This document shows, piece after piece, positions 46,601-55,669 of a stretch of DNA of 64,000 nucleotides. Made by a program: the position numbers and the translations under genes. How positions within the stretch are numbered: the stretch's first letter is position 1; each line of letters opens with the position of its first letter. This stretch comes from Niabella agricola (GTDB lineage Bacteria; Bacteroidota; Bacteroidia; Chitinophagales; Chitinophagaceae), in the NCBI RefSeq assembly GCF_021538615.1, contig NZ_JAJHIZ010000003.1, positions 1,116,001 through 1,180,000 of the forward strand, read 5' to 3'. The notes beneath the pieces were generated by a model. That model was not told the DNA's origin, searched no databases, and was given only the letters and a program-made list of their open reading frames with translations.

Positions 46601-47672
46601 GCTCAAACGATGCATCTCCGGGTGAAAAATAATTGACGCCGCCAAAATAGGTACCCACCCAGATACCGCCCTGGCGGTCTTCATAAATAGAATAAATGGC
46701 GTTATCGCTGATGGTATACGGATCACCGCGATTATTTTTGTAACTCGTAAACGTGCCCGTAGCCGTATTCAATACATTCAGGCCCTTTTCTGTTGCCACA
46801 TATACCTGCCCGGATAAGGGCTGATATACCGCCCGCACAATATCGTCGCTGATCGACCCGCTACCACCTGTACGAAATACCTGGAAGTGCTGCTCCTGCG
46901 CCACCCATTTATTCAGGCCACCCGAAAGCGTGCCCGCCCATACATTGCCTTCCCGGTCCTTATAAAGCGAAAGAATAAAATTGCTGGACAGGCATCCGGC
47001 CCCGGCTGCGGCCTTATGATGCACAAACCGGTTTGTTGCTGGGTTCAGTACATCAATGCCTTCGCCGAAGGTGCCCATCCAGATATTTCCGCGGGCATCT
47101 TCTACCAGTTTCCGTACCTGGTTTAATGAAAGGCCACCGGGCATAGCACGATAATTGTGTACTTTGCCGCTACGGGGATCAAAGCGGTACACTCCATTGC
47201 TGCGGGTAGCAACCCAGGTTTCTCCATTTGAAGACCTCAGGATATCGAAGATCAGGTCTTGTTTTGCAAAAGCAATGCGTGAAAATTTTTCACGGCTCAG
47301 ATCAAAGGAATAAAGCCCTTCTTCCGTACCCACCCAGAAGGTGGTACTGCTCATCCTGCAAATGGAATGGATCAGGCTGTTGTCCGCATGATCCCGGTCT
47401 TCGCGTACCTGGTAGATCTTAAAGTTATACCCGTCAAACCGGTTCAGTCCATTCTTGGTTCCAAACCAAATATACCCCTGGTCATCCTGCAAAATATTCC
47501 AGACGGTGTTGGAAGACATTCCGTTTCGGACGCTGTAATTTTTAAACAGCAATTGCTGGGCCCGTAACAACGGAGCGCCCAACAACATGACCATGACCAG
47601 GAACCACTGCCCTCCTTTCCTTACGCGACGGCCAGGATGTCCGCTACTGCTGTTATGTAAGGATCCTTTCAA
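43578..47672 (-). CDS. Hybrid two-component system regulator (HTCS)
   Basis: A one-protein sensor-regulator of about 1364 residues. Order: signal segment, periplasmic two-component-regulator propeller repeats (NGMSSNTVWNILQDDQGYIW and WVGTxxGGLN-type blades), Y_Y_Y domain, one membrane helix (AYILYAVMLVAAVFLLR), HisKA with MAHEIRTPLSLIM (H857), HATPase (GGTGIGLSLAKALAEKH), receiver domain with VLSDVMMPELDG (D1149) and C-terminal AraC helix-turn-helix. HTCS proteins bind glycan fragments and activate polysaccharide loci. The start is uncertain: ATG 47741 overlaps the sulfatase gene by 64 bp, TTG 47672 keeps a basic signal peptide (chosen), and ATG 47594 would lose it. It lies inside the operon it probably controls. 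Confidence 0.93.
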   Translation of the reverse strand: MKGSLHNSSSGHPGRRVRKGGQWFLVMVMLLGAPLLRAQQLLFKNYSVRNGMSSNTVWNILQDDQGYIWFGTKNGLNRFDGYNFKIYQVREDRDHADNSLIHSICRMSSTTFWVGTEEGLYSFDLSREKFSRIAFAKQDLIFDILRSSNGETWVATRSNGVYRFDPRSGKVHNYRAMPGGLSLNQVRKLVEDARGNIWMGTFGEGIDVLNPATNRFVHHKAAAGAGCLSSNFILSLYKDREGNVWAGTLSGGLNKWVAQEQHFQVFRTGGSGSISDDIVRAVYQPLSGQVYVATEKGLNVLNTATGTFTSYKNNRGDPYTISDNAIYSIYEDRQGGIWVGTYFGGVNYFSPGDASFELYYPNGNSYGLSGSAVSCFLEDRPGNFWVGTENGGLNYFETATGKFYKYPFAPYTQPLSYSNIHALYKDRNNRLWVGTFSGGLNVVDLNTGAVTQYHHNPTDPGSISSNSIYSIYEDRSGVVWVGTVKGLNIFDPVKNQFVKVADMDLHNSCIYKIYEDADRCLWIATYENGLIKRDVKTGKWQQFRTTDHAASISSNKIISLYDDPEGQLWAGTDGGGLNRLDKRTGICTRYGPGQGMSNVVFGIVPDNNGFLWLSTNNGLLRFSKKNGRVWSFTGLNNLQGKLYNYNAYYRARDGRIFLGGINGFNAFYPEKIRTETLQSNLILTSFKIFDHEPDLEDKKSVLQQLVGFTQKIQLAYSQSVISFEYALLDFKDPGKIKYAYKMEGFDKQWNNVGPQRVATYTNLPPGAYTFKVKATDIYGNWNNREAVVAVRVRPPFYRTNLAYILYAVMLVAAVFLLRNYYKRREIRKNEVRLEKMKVQREKEFYQQKMDFFTTMAHEIRTPLSLIMAPLENLKEAGLQSDQRRHLKVMEENSERLQSLVNQLLDFRRIESDIYTIRKEPLELISFVQALYARFGIIAAQKKIRFLLTTDIDRFTIDADPEALQKILNNLLMNAFKFAASEVELRVHQQEPDTRGQGAVSIQVKDDGIGIPETELVTVFKPFYKVANITGQLNNAGGTGIGLSLAKALAEKHAGSLVAINGKDGFTTFVLTLPFETVVTSEESALPVAETIVGDEAGRTTILVVEDDLNMLDFISSSLKGEGYHTCCAINGKEALGILHTRQIELVLSDVMMPELDGIALCRRIREQISSSHIPVVLLTAKGTTDAELQALESGADAYIMKPFKWKQLTATIKNLLETRARLKEKFSAHPFVEADTLYNNPSDKIFIEKITAIIEERLDDYQLSVEELSKAVAMSRSTLHKKLKAVSGNSPNEFIRVIRLKEAAKLLLSGQCNVSEAGYRTGFNSPSYFTKCFTLQFGVTPSEFVEKYLSEHAYKDSIFRKDQA

Positions 47673-47677
47673 TCCAT

Positions 47678-49087
47678 TTATTTTTTTACTTTCTTTCTTA
47701 TGGCAGTGTCCGGCACTTCTGCATCCACCATCTTCAGCCATTGTTCCAGTTTCTTTTTAAGCTCCGCTGTCTTCTCCGGCATCCGGGCTGCAAGATCTGT
47801 TTGCTCCGAAGGATCGTTCTTCAGGTTGTATAATTCTGTGCGATCCGCTTTGTAGAAATACAATAATTTATAATCACCATCGCGTACCGCACTGCACATA
47901 CGGTTTATCCAACGGCCGGTTTCAGAGGGGTAATGCCAGAAGAACGGCTCACGTTCTGTCATGATTTTTCCCTGCAGCAGGGGTACTATGCTTTTACCAT
48001 CCAGCAGGATATTTTTCCGGTTTTTTGTTTGGGCCAGTTCCAGGAAGGTAGGATAAAAATCAGTGGCCATTACGCGTGTGTCTACTGTGGTATGCGGCCG
48101 GATGGTTGCCGGCCAGCGCGCGATCAGGTTTTCGCGGATACCGCCTTCATACAACCAGGACTTACCGGCCCTAAGCGGCCCATTATTGCCCAGGTGCCAT
48201 ACGCCGCCGTTGTCTGAAAAAAAGATCACGAGTGTGTTTTTATCGATCCCTCCTTTTTTCAGCGTTTCCATAATGGAACCCACACCTGCATCGATCCGTT
48301 CGATCATGGCGGCGAGATAGGGATTGTCCAGGTGATCTGCCTCATGCCGTTCATTCTGCGGGCCAAACAGGGATTCAGCTTTTCCTTCGCCATATTTTGC
48401 ATCAAACTTTGCCTTATACTTTTTCACCAGGGCCTCGGGGGCATCCAGTTTAGTGTGCACGCTATAAAAGGTAAGATAAAGAAAGAAGGGATTTGCTTTG
48501 TTACGCATAATAAATTTGGAGGCTTCACTGCACTGCCGGTCTGTAAGATACTCCCCTTCTTTGCCTGTATCAAAAGTGCTTATTTTATCGTACGGGTAAA
48601 AATAATCTCCATCTGCGATATACTTTGTTTCGGAGCCGATCACCTCATCAAAGCCATGTTGCTGCGGGTTGCCCTTCGGCGCATCGAATTTTGTATCAAG
48701 GTGCCACTTACCAATAATTCCGGTATGGTACCCCGTTGCCGACAATGCCCGGTTAATGGTATAAGACTTTGCCGGATCCAGGTAACGATCGGCATTGTTA
48801 TCCAGGAAATCCGTAATCCGCACCCGGGCCGGGTACTGCCCCGTCATGATGCCGGCACGGGAAGGTGAGCAAATGGGTGCCGCCGAGTAGGCCTGTGTAA
48901 ATCGTGCCCCTTCCCCGGCCAGCTTGTCCAGGTTCGGGGTTTCGTTAAACGTATTGCCATAGCATCCCAGTTCTGCCGATCCCAGGTCATCGGCCATAAT
49001 AAAAATAATATTCGGCCGTTGCTGCGCTTCCGCAACCGCGGTCCACAGGCTTACAACCATTAAAACGAGCCATCTTGTTTTTTTCAT
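47678..49087 (-). CDS. Secreted sulfatase, Cys-type
   Basis: A 469-residue exported sulfatase: signal peptide to about residue 21 (AEAQ), metal site MADDLGSAEL (D33, D34), active-site motif CSPSRAGIMTGQYPAR (Cys73), GKWHLDT and FFSDNGGVWHLGN. The C-terminal subdomain carries WHYPSETGRWINR and LYNLKNDPSEQTDL. It resembles the plus-strand sulfatase at 59230 in its N-terminal region (GCYGNTFNETPNLDKLA against GSYGNTFNETPALDRLA), suggesting paralogues with related substrates. It lies 51 bp after the next sulfatase gene in the operon. Confidence 0.95.
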   Translation of the reverse strand: MKKTRWLVLMVVSLWTAVAEAQQRPNIIFIMADDLGSAELGCYGNTFNETPNLDKLAGEGARFTQAYSAAPICSPSRAGIMTGQYPARVRITDFLDNNADRYLDPAKSYTINRALSATGYHTGIIGKWHLDTKFDAPKGNPQQHGFDEVIGSETKYIADGDYFYPYDKISTFDTGKEGEYLTDRQCSEASKFIMRNKANPFFLYLTFYSVHTKLDAPEALVKKYKAKFDAKYGEGKAESLFGPQNERHEADHLDNPYLAAMIERIDAGVGSIMETLKKGGIDKNTLVIFFSDNGGVWHLGNNGPLRAGKSWLYEGGIRENLIARWPATIRPHTTVDTRVMATDFYPTFLELAQTKNRKNILLDGKSIVPLLQGKIMTEREPFFWHYPSETGRWINRMCSAVRDGDYKLLYFYKADRTELYNLKNDPSEQTDLAARMPEKTAELKKKLEQWLKMVDAEVPDTAIRKKVKK

Positions 49088-49138
49088 CTGTTTATGTTCA
49101 GTGGTTTAAATTTCGAATCTGTTCACAGGCTGATGGGA

Positions 49139-50509
49139 TTATTTCCGCTCAAACGGGATGTCCAGTGTTGCCCCCGGATCTCCCTGTTGTTTCATCCAGC
49201 TTTGCAGCTTTTGGCGATATGCGGCTATCTGCGCTGCATATTTTTTATCGCCGGCCAGGTTGTGCAACTCATAGGGATCGTTTTCAAGGTCATAAAATTC
49301 CATTGCGGGCCGGTGAATATTGCGTTCCACCAGTATTTTATCTTTGGGAGAGGTCTCGGCTTTTTCCTTCCAGCTCACCCAATACGCATTTTTAGGATTC
49401 ATCATATACTTGATGTGATAATTTTTACCGGGTGTGAGATTCAGCAACAACTTATACCGGCCATCGCGAATGCTGCGGATCGGATACGGCGGACCTTCCG
49501 GCAAATTATTATGAATGCCAAAAGCTACATTCCTGGCCTGCTGCGTTTTACCCTGCAGTACTCCCAGGAAGCTGCGGCCGTCCAGGTGTGCAACAGGATT
49601 ACCGCCTGCGATATTAATAAATGTAGGCGTAATATCTTCATATTGTACAATGGCACTGGTAGCTGTTTTGGGTTGTACCACGCCGGGCCAGCGTACGATC
49701 ATGGAACTTTTTTGCCCTGCATCCCAGAGCGTCCATTTGGCACCGGGAAACTGAGCGCCCTGTTCTCCAAGAAAGACAAACACCGTATTATCTTCCTTTC
49801 CTGTTTCTTTTACCGCCTGCATTAGTTCTCCTACCTGGTTGTCCAGCCGGCGCACTTCAGCCAGGTATTTCTGGAATTGTTTTCTTGTAGGCTTGGTATC
49901 TACCCAGTGCGGCGGCAGGATCAGTTTCTCCGGATCAAACTCGGTGGTATCTCCTACCGTCCAGGGCGCATGGGGGTTGATGCTCATTACAAAAAGACAA
50001 AAAGGCGTCTGTTGCCCGCTCATAAAAGCTTTTACGTCGGCCAGCGAATAATCATCTGTGGGCGATACACAGTTGGGCTCAAAGCCTTTAATGATCTCGA
50101 ACGGGAACACTGCCCGGGGCTTTGTGCTATGGTCTTTTCCGGTTAGAGCAACCGTGTATCCCAAACCGGAAAGGTAATGCCCGATACTTTTTAAGGTATC
50201 GTATACCGGTTTGTGATTCTGATAAGATCCATGCCGTACCGGATACAAACCGGTGAACAAAGAGGCGCGCGTAGGCACACACATAGCCTCTGATGCGATC
50301 ATGTTATTGAATTGCATTCCCTGCTCCGCCAGCCGGTCGATATGGGTGGTTTTCAAATTCCGGCCGCCATAGCAGCTGAGCTGCCGTGAATCCAGATCGT
50401 CGGCCATGATCACAACGATATTTGGCTGTTTGCCACCCTGCGCCTGGCTTTTAATAACAATGCCTGTTAACAGCAGTACAAACAATAAGAGCCCCGTTCT
50501 TTTTGTCAT
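49139..50509 (-). CDS. Secreted sulfatase (N-sulfoglucosamine-sulfohydrolase-like), Cys-type
   Basis: A 456-residue exported sulfatase with signal peptide (about 1-23, SQAQ), metal site MADDLDSRQLSCYGG (D37, D38) and active-site motif CVPTRASLFTGLYPVR (Cys77). Compared with its neighbours it has TGKDHSTKP at the GKWH position and LGEQGAQFPGAKWTLW in place of SDNG, features of the sulfamidase/heparan N-sulfatase-like branch. Substrate assignment from such features is tentative. It is spaced 11 bp from the upstream phosphodiesterase gene. Confidence 0.93.
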   Translation of the reverse strand: MTKRTGLLLFVLLLTGIVIKSQAQGGKQPNIVVIMADDLDSRQLSCYGGRNLKTTHIDRLAEQGMQFNNMIASEAMCVPTRASLFTGLYPVRHGSYQNHKPVYDTLKSIGHYLSGLGYTVALTGKDHSTKPRAVFPFEIIKGFEPNCVSPTDDYSLADVKAFMSGQQTPFCLFVMSINPHAPWTVGDTTEFDPEKLILPPHWVDTKPTRKQFQKYLAEVRRLDNQVGELMQAVKETGKEDNTVFVFLGEQGAQFPGAKWTLWDAGQKSSMIVRWPGVVQPKTATSAIVQYEDITPTFINIAGGNPVAHLDGRSFLGVLQGKTQQARNVAFGIHNNLPEGPPYPIRSIRDGRYKLLLNLTPGKNYHIKYMMNPKNAYWVSWKEKAETSPKDKILVERNIHRPAMEFYDLENDPYELHNLAGDKKYAAQIAAYRQKLQSWMKQQGDPGATLDIPFERK

Positions 50510-50520
50510 ATAATCATCTT

Positions 50521-51846
50521 TTATCGGTTTGAAAAAATATCGGGCAAGGCATTGGAGCTACCGCCAATGGATGGTATGCCCAGCAATCGGCAGATCAGCG
50601 GTGCAATATCCAGCATGCGCAGCCGCGCCAGCGCACTGCCTTTTTTAACACCATAACCTGCAGCAATAAACCCGGTAGAGATCTGATCGAAATCGGGATA
50701 ATAACCGTGTGCACCGCCCAATGTTTTATTGCGGATCAGGGGTCCCTTGACGGCATTGCTGGCTACAACTCCTTTTTTCATGGCCAAGGCCAGCGCCACT
50801 TCGGGGTTTGCGCTTATATTCTTAAGCTCTTTCTTTGTTACGATGCGGAACCATTGATCACTTTCGGGTAACCGACGTAACAATTGTTCCACCTGCCGGG
50901 CCGTGACAGCATCACCGGCTTTCTTTGTATATAGAAAGGCGGAGCCACCTGCAGTATAAAACTTTGCCTTCCAATTCTCGCCGCTGATCAGCCCATTCTT
51001 TTCCAGCAGCACATTTGGCGCAAAGCTTTGTGTAGCATCTACAAACCCGTGATCTCCCGTCACAATGATGGTTGTATTTGATGCCTGCCCGGCCTCTTTT
51101 ATCGTGGTTATCACCTGCCCGATCATACTATCAATCAGAGCCACTGCTTCTTTTACTTCCGGGGCATCGCGGCCATGCTCATGCTGGGCATGGTCGGCCT
51201 GTATGAAATGAATGGCCAGCAATGCCGGTTCGTACTGCTTAAATATAAAGGCGGCCATCCGGCCAATGGTACGGTCCACATTCCTGTATTTAAAATCATC
51301 CGCAGTAACTGTTCCGCTACCGGAGGCCGCCATCTGATCCAGCATCTGGACCGGTGTGATGTAAGGCCGGGTTACAGAAAGCTGGTCCGTTTTTTCATCA
51401 CCGTCGGCACGGCGCACCGGAAAATTATAGTCAATGGGAGCTCCAACCGTCACGGGCCACATCACGGCCCCGGATGTAAGACCTGCGTTCTTAACTGCCT
51501 TCCAGAGTGTGGGTGCCCTTATCGCACTGTCTTCCCAATACCAGCGACCCTTTGGCGCTTCAAAAGGGACATTATAATAAATACCATGTTTGCCTGGTGG
51601 CTGACCGGTAACAATCGATGTATGCGAGGGGTATGTTATGGTTGGGAATACGCCAACCACCTGGCGGGCATAAACCCCCTGTTGTTTTAGCTGCTTCAGA
51701 TGGGGAGCAGGCCATGCAGGATCCAGGTAAAATTCCGGCCGGAGCCCATCAATACTGATCAGTACTACATGTTTTGAAGATTGCGCCTTTACCTGCGTTA
51801 TTAGGCTAAAGGCCAATACAACAAAAAATATTCTTTTAATCAACAT
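50521..51846 (-). CDS. Exported NPP-type phosphodiesterase (alkaline-phosphatase superfamily)
   Basis: A 441-residue exported enzyme of the nucleotide pyrophosphatase/phosphodiesterase family. Signal peptide to about residue 22 (VKAQ). Metal and nucleophile motifs: ISIDGLRPEF (D33) and FPTITYPSHTSIVTG (nucleophile T71), then IQADHAQHEHG (D, H) and TGDHGFVD (D, H). It is thus not a sulfatase although it sits among them with gaps of 1 and 11 bp. NPP enzymes cleave phosphodiesters, so a phosphorylated substituent on the target glycan is possible. Some superfamily members are promiscuous. Confidence 0.93.
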   Translation of the reverse strand: MLIKRIFFVVLAFSLITQVKAQSSKHVVLISIDGLRPEFYLDPAWPAPHLKQLKQQGVYARQVVGVFPTITYPSHTSIVTGQPPGKHGIYYNVPFEAPKGRWYWEDSAIRAPTLWKAVKNAGLTSGAVMWPVTVGAPIDYNFPVRRADGDEKTDQLSVTRPYITPVQMLDQMAASGSGTVTADDFKYRNVDRTIGRMAAFIFKQYEPALLAIHFIQADHAQHEHGRDAPEVKEAVALIDSMIGQVITTIKEAGQASNTTIIVTGDHGFVDATQSFAPNVLLEKNGLISGENWKAKFYTAGGSAFLYTKKAGDAVTARQVEQLLRRLPESDQWFRIVTKKELKNISANPEVALALAMKKGVVASNAVKGPLIRNKTLGGAHGYYPDFDQISTGFIAAGYGVKKGSALARLRMLDIAPLICRLLGIPSIGGSSNALPDIFSNR

Positions 51847-51847
51847 A

Positions 51848-53902
51848 TTATTTCTTTATAGGCACTAATTCCACATCATCGATCCACAACCTGGTGCCGG
51901 CGGCTGCCGTTCCAAAATAAAGACCCACCCGGTACATACCATTTTCAGGAATGGCTTCGGATGCAAATTCAAACTGTTCCTTATGCGGTTTTAATTCTAC
52001 TTCCCGGTCAATCACTTTCCCTGCCCCCGGGGCGGTGCTTTCCAGGCGGACGAAGAAGTGGGTGTTTTGTAGCGCGGTTGCCTTCAGTCTTACTAAAAAA
52101 CGTTCGCCCTGTTGCGCTCTAAAGGGCCACAGCATTGAGAGACTCGCAGGCCTGGCGGCAGGCTGCGCTACCGTAATGTATGCCGACCTTTCCCCGGAGA
52201 TACGGCTATTGTCATCAATTGCTATCGAGCCTTTCATTTCTTCCGCACGGTGTACATTCCAACCACCCAGGTTGTCATCAAAACCTCCATTAATATTCCT
52301 GCGGTAGGCCTGCATCCGCACGTTATACTCCCTTGTATCCAGGGGGAAGGCGCCTATCTTACGGGCCCATGCTTCCCAATCGGCATACATGGCTGTTACC
52401 CTCCGGGGATCCGTTCGGCCCAGGTTGTTCATCTCCGTAGGATCTGCTTCCATATCATACAATTGTAACGAGTCCATTGAAAAAGCGGCACCCTCCGGCG
52501 TTTTGGCCACCAACTTCCATTTGCCATTGCGCAGGGCGATATTGGCTTCATGCTCCCAGTAGATCCGGCCACGGTTATTGGACTGACCCGAAAAATGCGG
52601 AAGGAGACTTTTTCCCTCCATCGGATGAATCTTGTGCCCCCGAAAAACGGATGGGTACCGTGCACCTGACACGGCCACACAGGTAGCCATAATATCGGTG
52701 ATATGCCCGTAACCGGAAACGAACTGATCATTCAGGCGGGCGTTGATGCCTTCCGGCCAGTGCACAATCAGCGGTGTGGCAATTCCTCCTTCATGCGTGA
52801 AATGTTTATACTGCTGAAACGGCGTGCTACTCACATTGGCCCAGGGCAGGCGGTAACTTTCAAATGTTTCAGCGGTTCCATCCACCGCCTTGCTTTCACC
52901 ACTGCTGATAAACTCTGCACAGGCGCCGTTATCACTAAGAAAAAAGATCAACGTATTGTCCAGTGCATTGTTTTCTTTCAGCGTTTGCATGATCTTCCCA
53001 ATGCCCTCATCCATGATATCGATCTGCGCGGCGTAGATTGCCATGCGCATGCTCATTTCCTCCTGCTCCTTATCTGTCAGCCGGTCCCATGCGGAAACTG
53101 TGGCGTCTCTCGGCGTACATACAGCCGAAGCGGGGAACAAACCGATCTCTTTTTGTTTTTTAAAACGTTCGGCTCTTATGGCATCCCAGCCTTTTTTATA
53201 CGTTTCCCTGTATTTATCGATCCGTTCTTTAAGCGCGTGCAGCGGCCAGTGTGGTGCGGTATACGCCACGTACATAAAAAACGGGGCTTTTTTTTCGCCA
53301 CGGAAATGATCATTCAAAAAACGCACACTGGTATCGGAGATCGCATTAGTCAGATAAAAATGATCCGGTGCCTTATATTTCCGGTTATCGCTGTAAAGCA
53401 TTGGAGTAAAGTAATTGGCACCACCGGGTATGATACCGAAATAACGGTCGAATCCCCGTTGCCGGGGCCAGCTATCGGTTACTGCACCGTCTATCTTCCG
53501 CTCATTGGTCACATGCCATTTGCCAGTCATGTAGGTACTGTAGCCTGCTGTTTTCAGCACTTCAGCAATAGTGACACATTCGTTGTTCAGGTTATCCTGG
53601 TAAGCCGGACCGGTTCCCAGATCTGCTGCCGCCATCCAGCCCATCCCCGCCTGGTGTGGATAAAGACCTGTCAGCAGCGACGCCCGCGTTGGGCAACATC
53701 TTGCCGCATTATAAAATTGCCGGTAACGGATGCCTTCTTTTGCCAGCTGATCAAGATGCGGTGTTTTAATTTCCCCGCCGTAGGCTCCTATATCGGAATA
53801 GCCCATATCATCTGCCATTATGAGCAGGATATTAGGCTTTACCTGCGCGCCGGCAAACACGGAAACGCCCAATAAAAGTATAAAGACTGAAAAGCGGAAC
53901 AT
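51848..53902 (-). CDS. Secreted sulfatase with C-terminal carbohydrate-binding-like module, Cys-type
   Basis: A 684-residue exported sulfatase, larger than its neighbours. Signal peptide to about residue 20 (FAGAQ), metal site MADDMGYSDIGAYGG (D31, D32), active-site motif CCPTRASLLTGLYPHQ (Cys69 followed by a second Cys), GKWHVTN and FLSDNGACAEF. Residues about 545-684 form a beta-sandwich (NGGFDDNLGGWNVHR, SAYITVAQPAARPAS, RLWIDDVELVP) like CBM4/9 galactose-binding folds, which would hold the enzyme on its polysaccharide. It is the first enzyme after susD in the operon. Confidence 0.94.
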   Translation of the reverse strand: MFRFSVFILLLGVSVFAGAQVKPNILLIMADDMGYSDIGAYGGEIKTPHLDQLAKEGIRYRQFYNAARCCPTRASLLTGLYPHQAGMGWMAAADLGTGPAYQDNLNNECVTIAEVLKTAGYSTYMTGKWHVTNERKIDGAVTDSWPRQRGFDRYFGIIPGGANYFTPMLYSDNRKYKAPDHFYLTNAISDTSVRFLNDHFRGEKKAPFFMYVAYTAPHWPLHALKERIDKYRETYKKGWDAIRAERFKKQKEIGLFPASAVCTPRDATVSAWDRLTDKEQEEMSMRMAIYAAQIDIMDEGIGKIMQTLKENNALDNTLIFFLSDNGACAEFISSGESKAVDGTAETFESYRLPWANVSSTPFQQYKHFTHEGGIATPLIVHWPEGINARLNDQFVSGYGHITDIMATCVAVSGARYPSVFRGHKIHPMEGKSLLPHFSGQSNNRGRIYWEHEANIALRNGKWKLVAKTPEGAAFSMDSLQLYDMEADPTEMNNLGRTDPRRVTAMYADWEAWARKIGAFPLDTREYNVRMQAYRRNINGGFDDNLGGWNVHRAEEMKGSIAIDDNSRISGERSAYITVAQPAARPASLSMLWPFRAQQGERFLVRLKATALQNTHFFVRLESTAPGAGKVIDREVELKPHKEQFEFASEAIPENGMYRVGLYFGTAAAGTRLWIDDVELVPIKK

Positions 53903-53951
53903 TCGTTATTAAAATTTAAAGTTAGACCTTCTTTTGATTCCCGGGTTTAAA

Positions 53952-55640
53952 TTACCACCCAGGATTCTGATTGGCAGTTCCGATATTCGGATTTTGCGTG
54001 ATCTCATCGGCCGGCAGCGGGTACAGCAGGCTTTTGGGCATCTCAATACTCATCTGCGGCGCATTGACGGCAAATTCATTGGTATACTTTTTTGTGGTCG
54101 TATTGTACGTCGGCATCTTTTGCGGGTATTTTGACAGCACTTCTTTAAACTGGTATTCAAACATGGTTTGTGACGGGCTCAGCGGACTGCGCATGCGAAC
54201 GAGATCGAACCAGCGCTGTCCTTCCCCTGCCAGTTCAAGACCACGGTCGTCAAATACCTTCACCCGGAATGCATCTTTGGATATCCCCGGCTCAATATTG
54301 GCCGGCACAGCCCGTTGAATACCATTTGCGTTCCGGGCCCGCGCCCTTACCTTATTGAAGGCTTCAAGCGCTGTTGCAGTGGGTCCGTTCAATTCATTTT
54401 CTGCTTCAGCTTTTATCAGGTAGATCTCTGCAAAACGAATAACAAAAAAATCATTCCCGTTATTACGCCCATCTTTGCCATTGGGATCAATATACTTGCT
54501 GATCAGCGGCGTGGTGATGGTCCCTTCATCTGCCGCAGGCAGGTTGGGATACACAGCATAATATTTTTTTTGGGTAACATTATACCCTTTCTGAAAAAAA
54601 GCGCCTTCGTTACGGTAATCGATGACCTTTATCCCGTTGATCAATGAATCGTAATCACCGGTACGATAATAATCCGCTACCCAGGGCATTACCCGCATAG
54701 AACCATCTCCCGCTCCATTGGGCGGATTGCCACAAACCTGATGCGTATTGGGTGCACCAAAGCGCAATGCAAACTCTGAGCCTGCTGCCGGTTGAGCCCG
54801 GTCCTGCTGATCTACCATAAACCGCACACCGAAGATCACTTCGTTGTAGGCATCATTCTCTCGGTTGATGTCAAACAGGTCTTTGTAATTCGCCAGCAAC
54901 TGGTACTGGTTGCTTTGGATCACTGAATCGGCATAGGTTATAGTTTTCTGATAATAGGTATTTCCATCCTGTCCTTTTAACGCCAGCTGATTGCCATAGG
55001 TTAATGCGGCCTGGGCGTAAATGGCCTGCGCCGCTCCTTTGGATGCACGGCCCAGTTCTGCCACCGGGATGTTTTTTGCCAGGGGCAACAATGCAGCCGC
55101 TCTTTCCAGGTCAGAAAAGATCTGCGTATACACTTCCTGTACTGAGCTGCGCGGCAGGTAGAAATCAGCATCAACATCCGTAGCCTTCAACCGTAGCGGT
55201 ACGCCACCATATAACCGTACCAGGTAATAGTAGCAGAACGCCCTGATAAAATATGCGTCTCCGTAAGCACGTTGTTCCGCCGCGGGATCGAGGTTTTTTG
55301 CATCCAGCTGTGCGATCAGGTCATTGGCACTGCCGATGGTAAAATACAACACGCTCCAAAAACCTGATACATTTACCGAAGTAAGGGTACGATCCGAAAA
55401 AGGCAGCAACTCACCAGACGCAGCGGCATACAAATCATCTGCGGAAAGAAATAACATGGCCATGCCCCGGAATTTAAAGGCATTGGAATTATTCAGGCGC
55501 GCATACAATCCCTTTACTACCACTTCCAGGTCCCGTTCACTGTTGATGGTAGCCGGAGTGGGCACATCGAGCAGGTCTTCCTTTAAGCTGCAGCCTTCTA
55601 ATACAGCGACTGTCAGCAGTAATGCAATAATATATTTCAT
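53952..55640 (-). CDS. SusD/RagB-family glycan-binding lipoprotein
   Basis: A 562-residue surface lipoprotein, started at 55640 where the lipoprotein signal begins (MKYIIALLLTVAVLEGCSLK, lipobox Cys17); the frame is open to 55673. TPR-like helices with the signature DAYFIRAFCYYYLVRLYGGVPL (split over about 125-150) identify the family, and the C-terminal region shows RFAEIYLIKAEAENEL and FDDRGLELAGEGQRWFDLVRM. SusD proteins cap the SusC barrel and hold glycans. It pairs with the susC gene ending 29 bp upstream. Confidence 0.96.
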   Translation of the reverse strand: MKYIIALLLTVAVLEGCSLKEDLLDVPTPATINSERDLEVVVKGLYARLNNSNAFKFRGMAMLFLSADDLYAAASGELLPFSDRTLTSVNVSGFWSVLYFTIGSANDLIAQLDAKNLDPAAEQRAYGDAYFIRAFCYYYLVRLYGGVPLRLKATDVDADFYLPRSSVQEVYTQIFSDLERAAALLPLAKNIPVAELGRASKGAAQAIYAQAALTYGNQLALKGQDGNTYYQKTITYADSVIQSNQYQLLANYKDLFDINRENDAYNEVIFGVRFMVDQQDRAQPAAGSEFALRFGAPNTHQVCGNPPNGAGDGSMRVMPWVADYYRTGDYDSLINGIKVIDYRNEGAFFQKGYNVTQKKYYAVYPNLPAADEGTITTPLISKYIDPNGKDGRNNGNDFFVIRFAEIYLIKAEAENELNGPTATALEAFNKVRARARNANGIQRAVPANIEPGISKDAFRVKVFDDRGLELAGEGQRWFDLVRMRSPLSPSQTMFEYQFKEVLSKYPQKMPTYNTTTKKYTNEFAVNAPQMSIEMPKSLLYPLPADEITQNPNIGTANQNPGW

Positions 55641-55669
55641 GAATTCTTTTTTATACAATGAATGAATGA

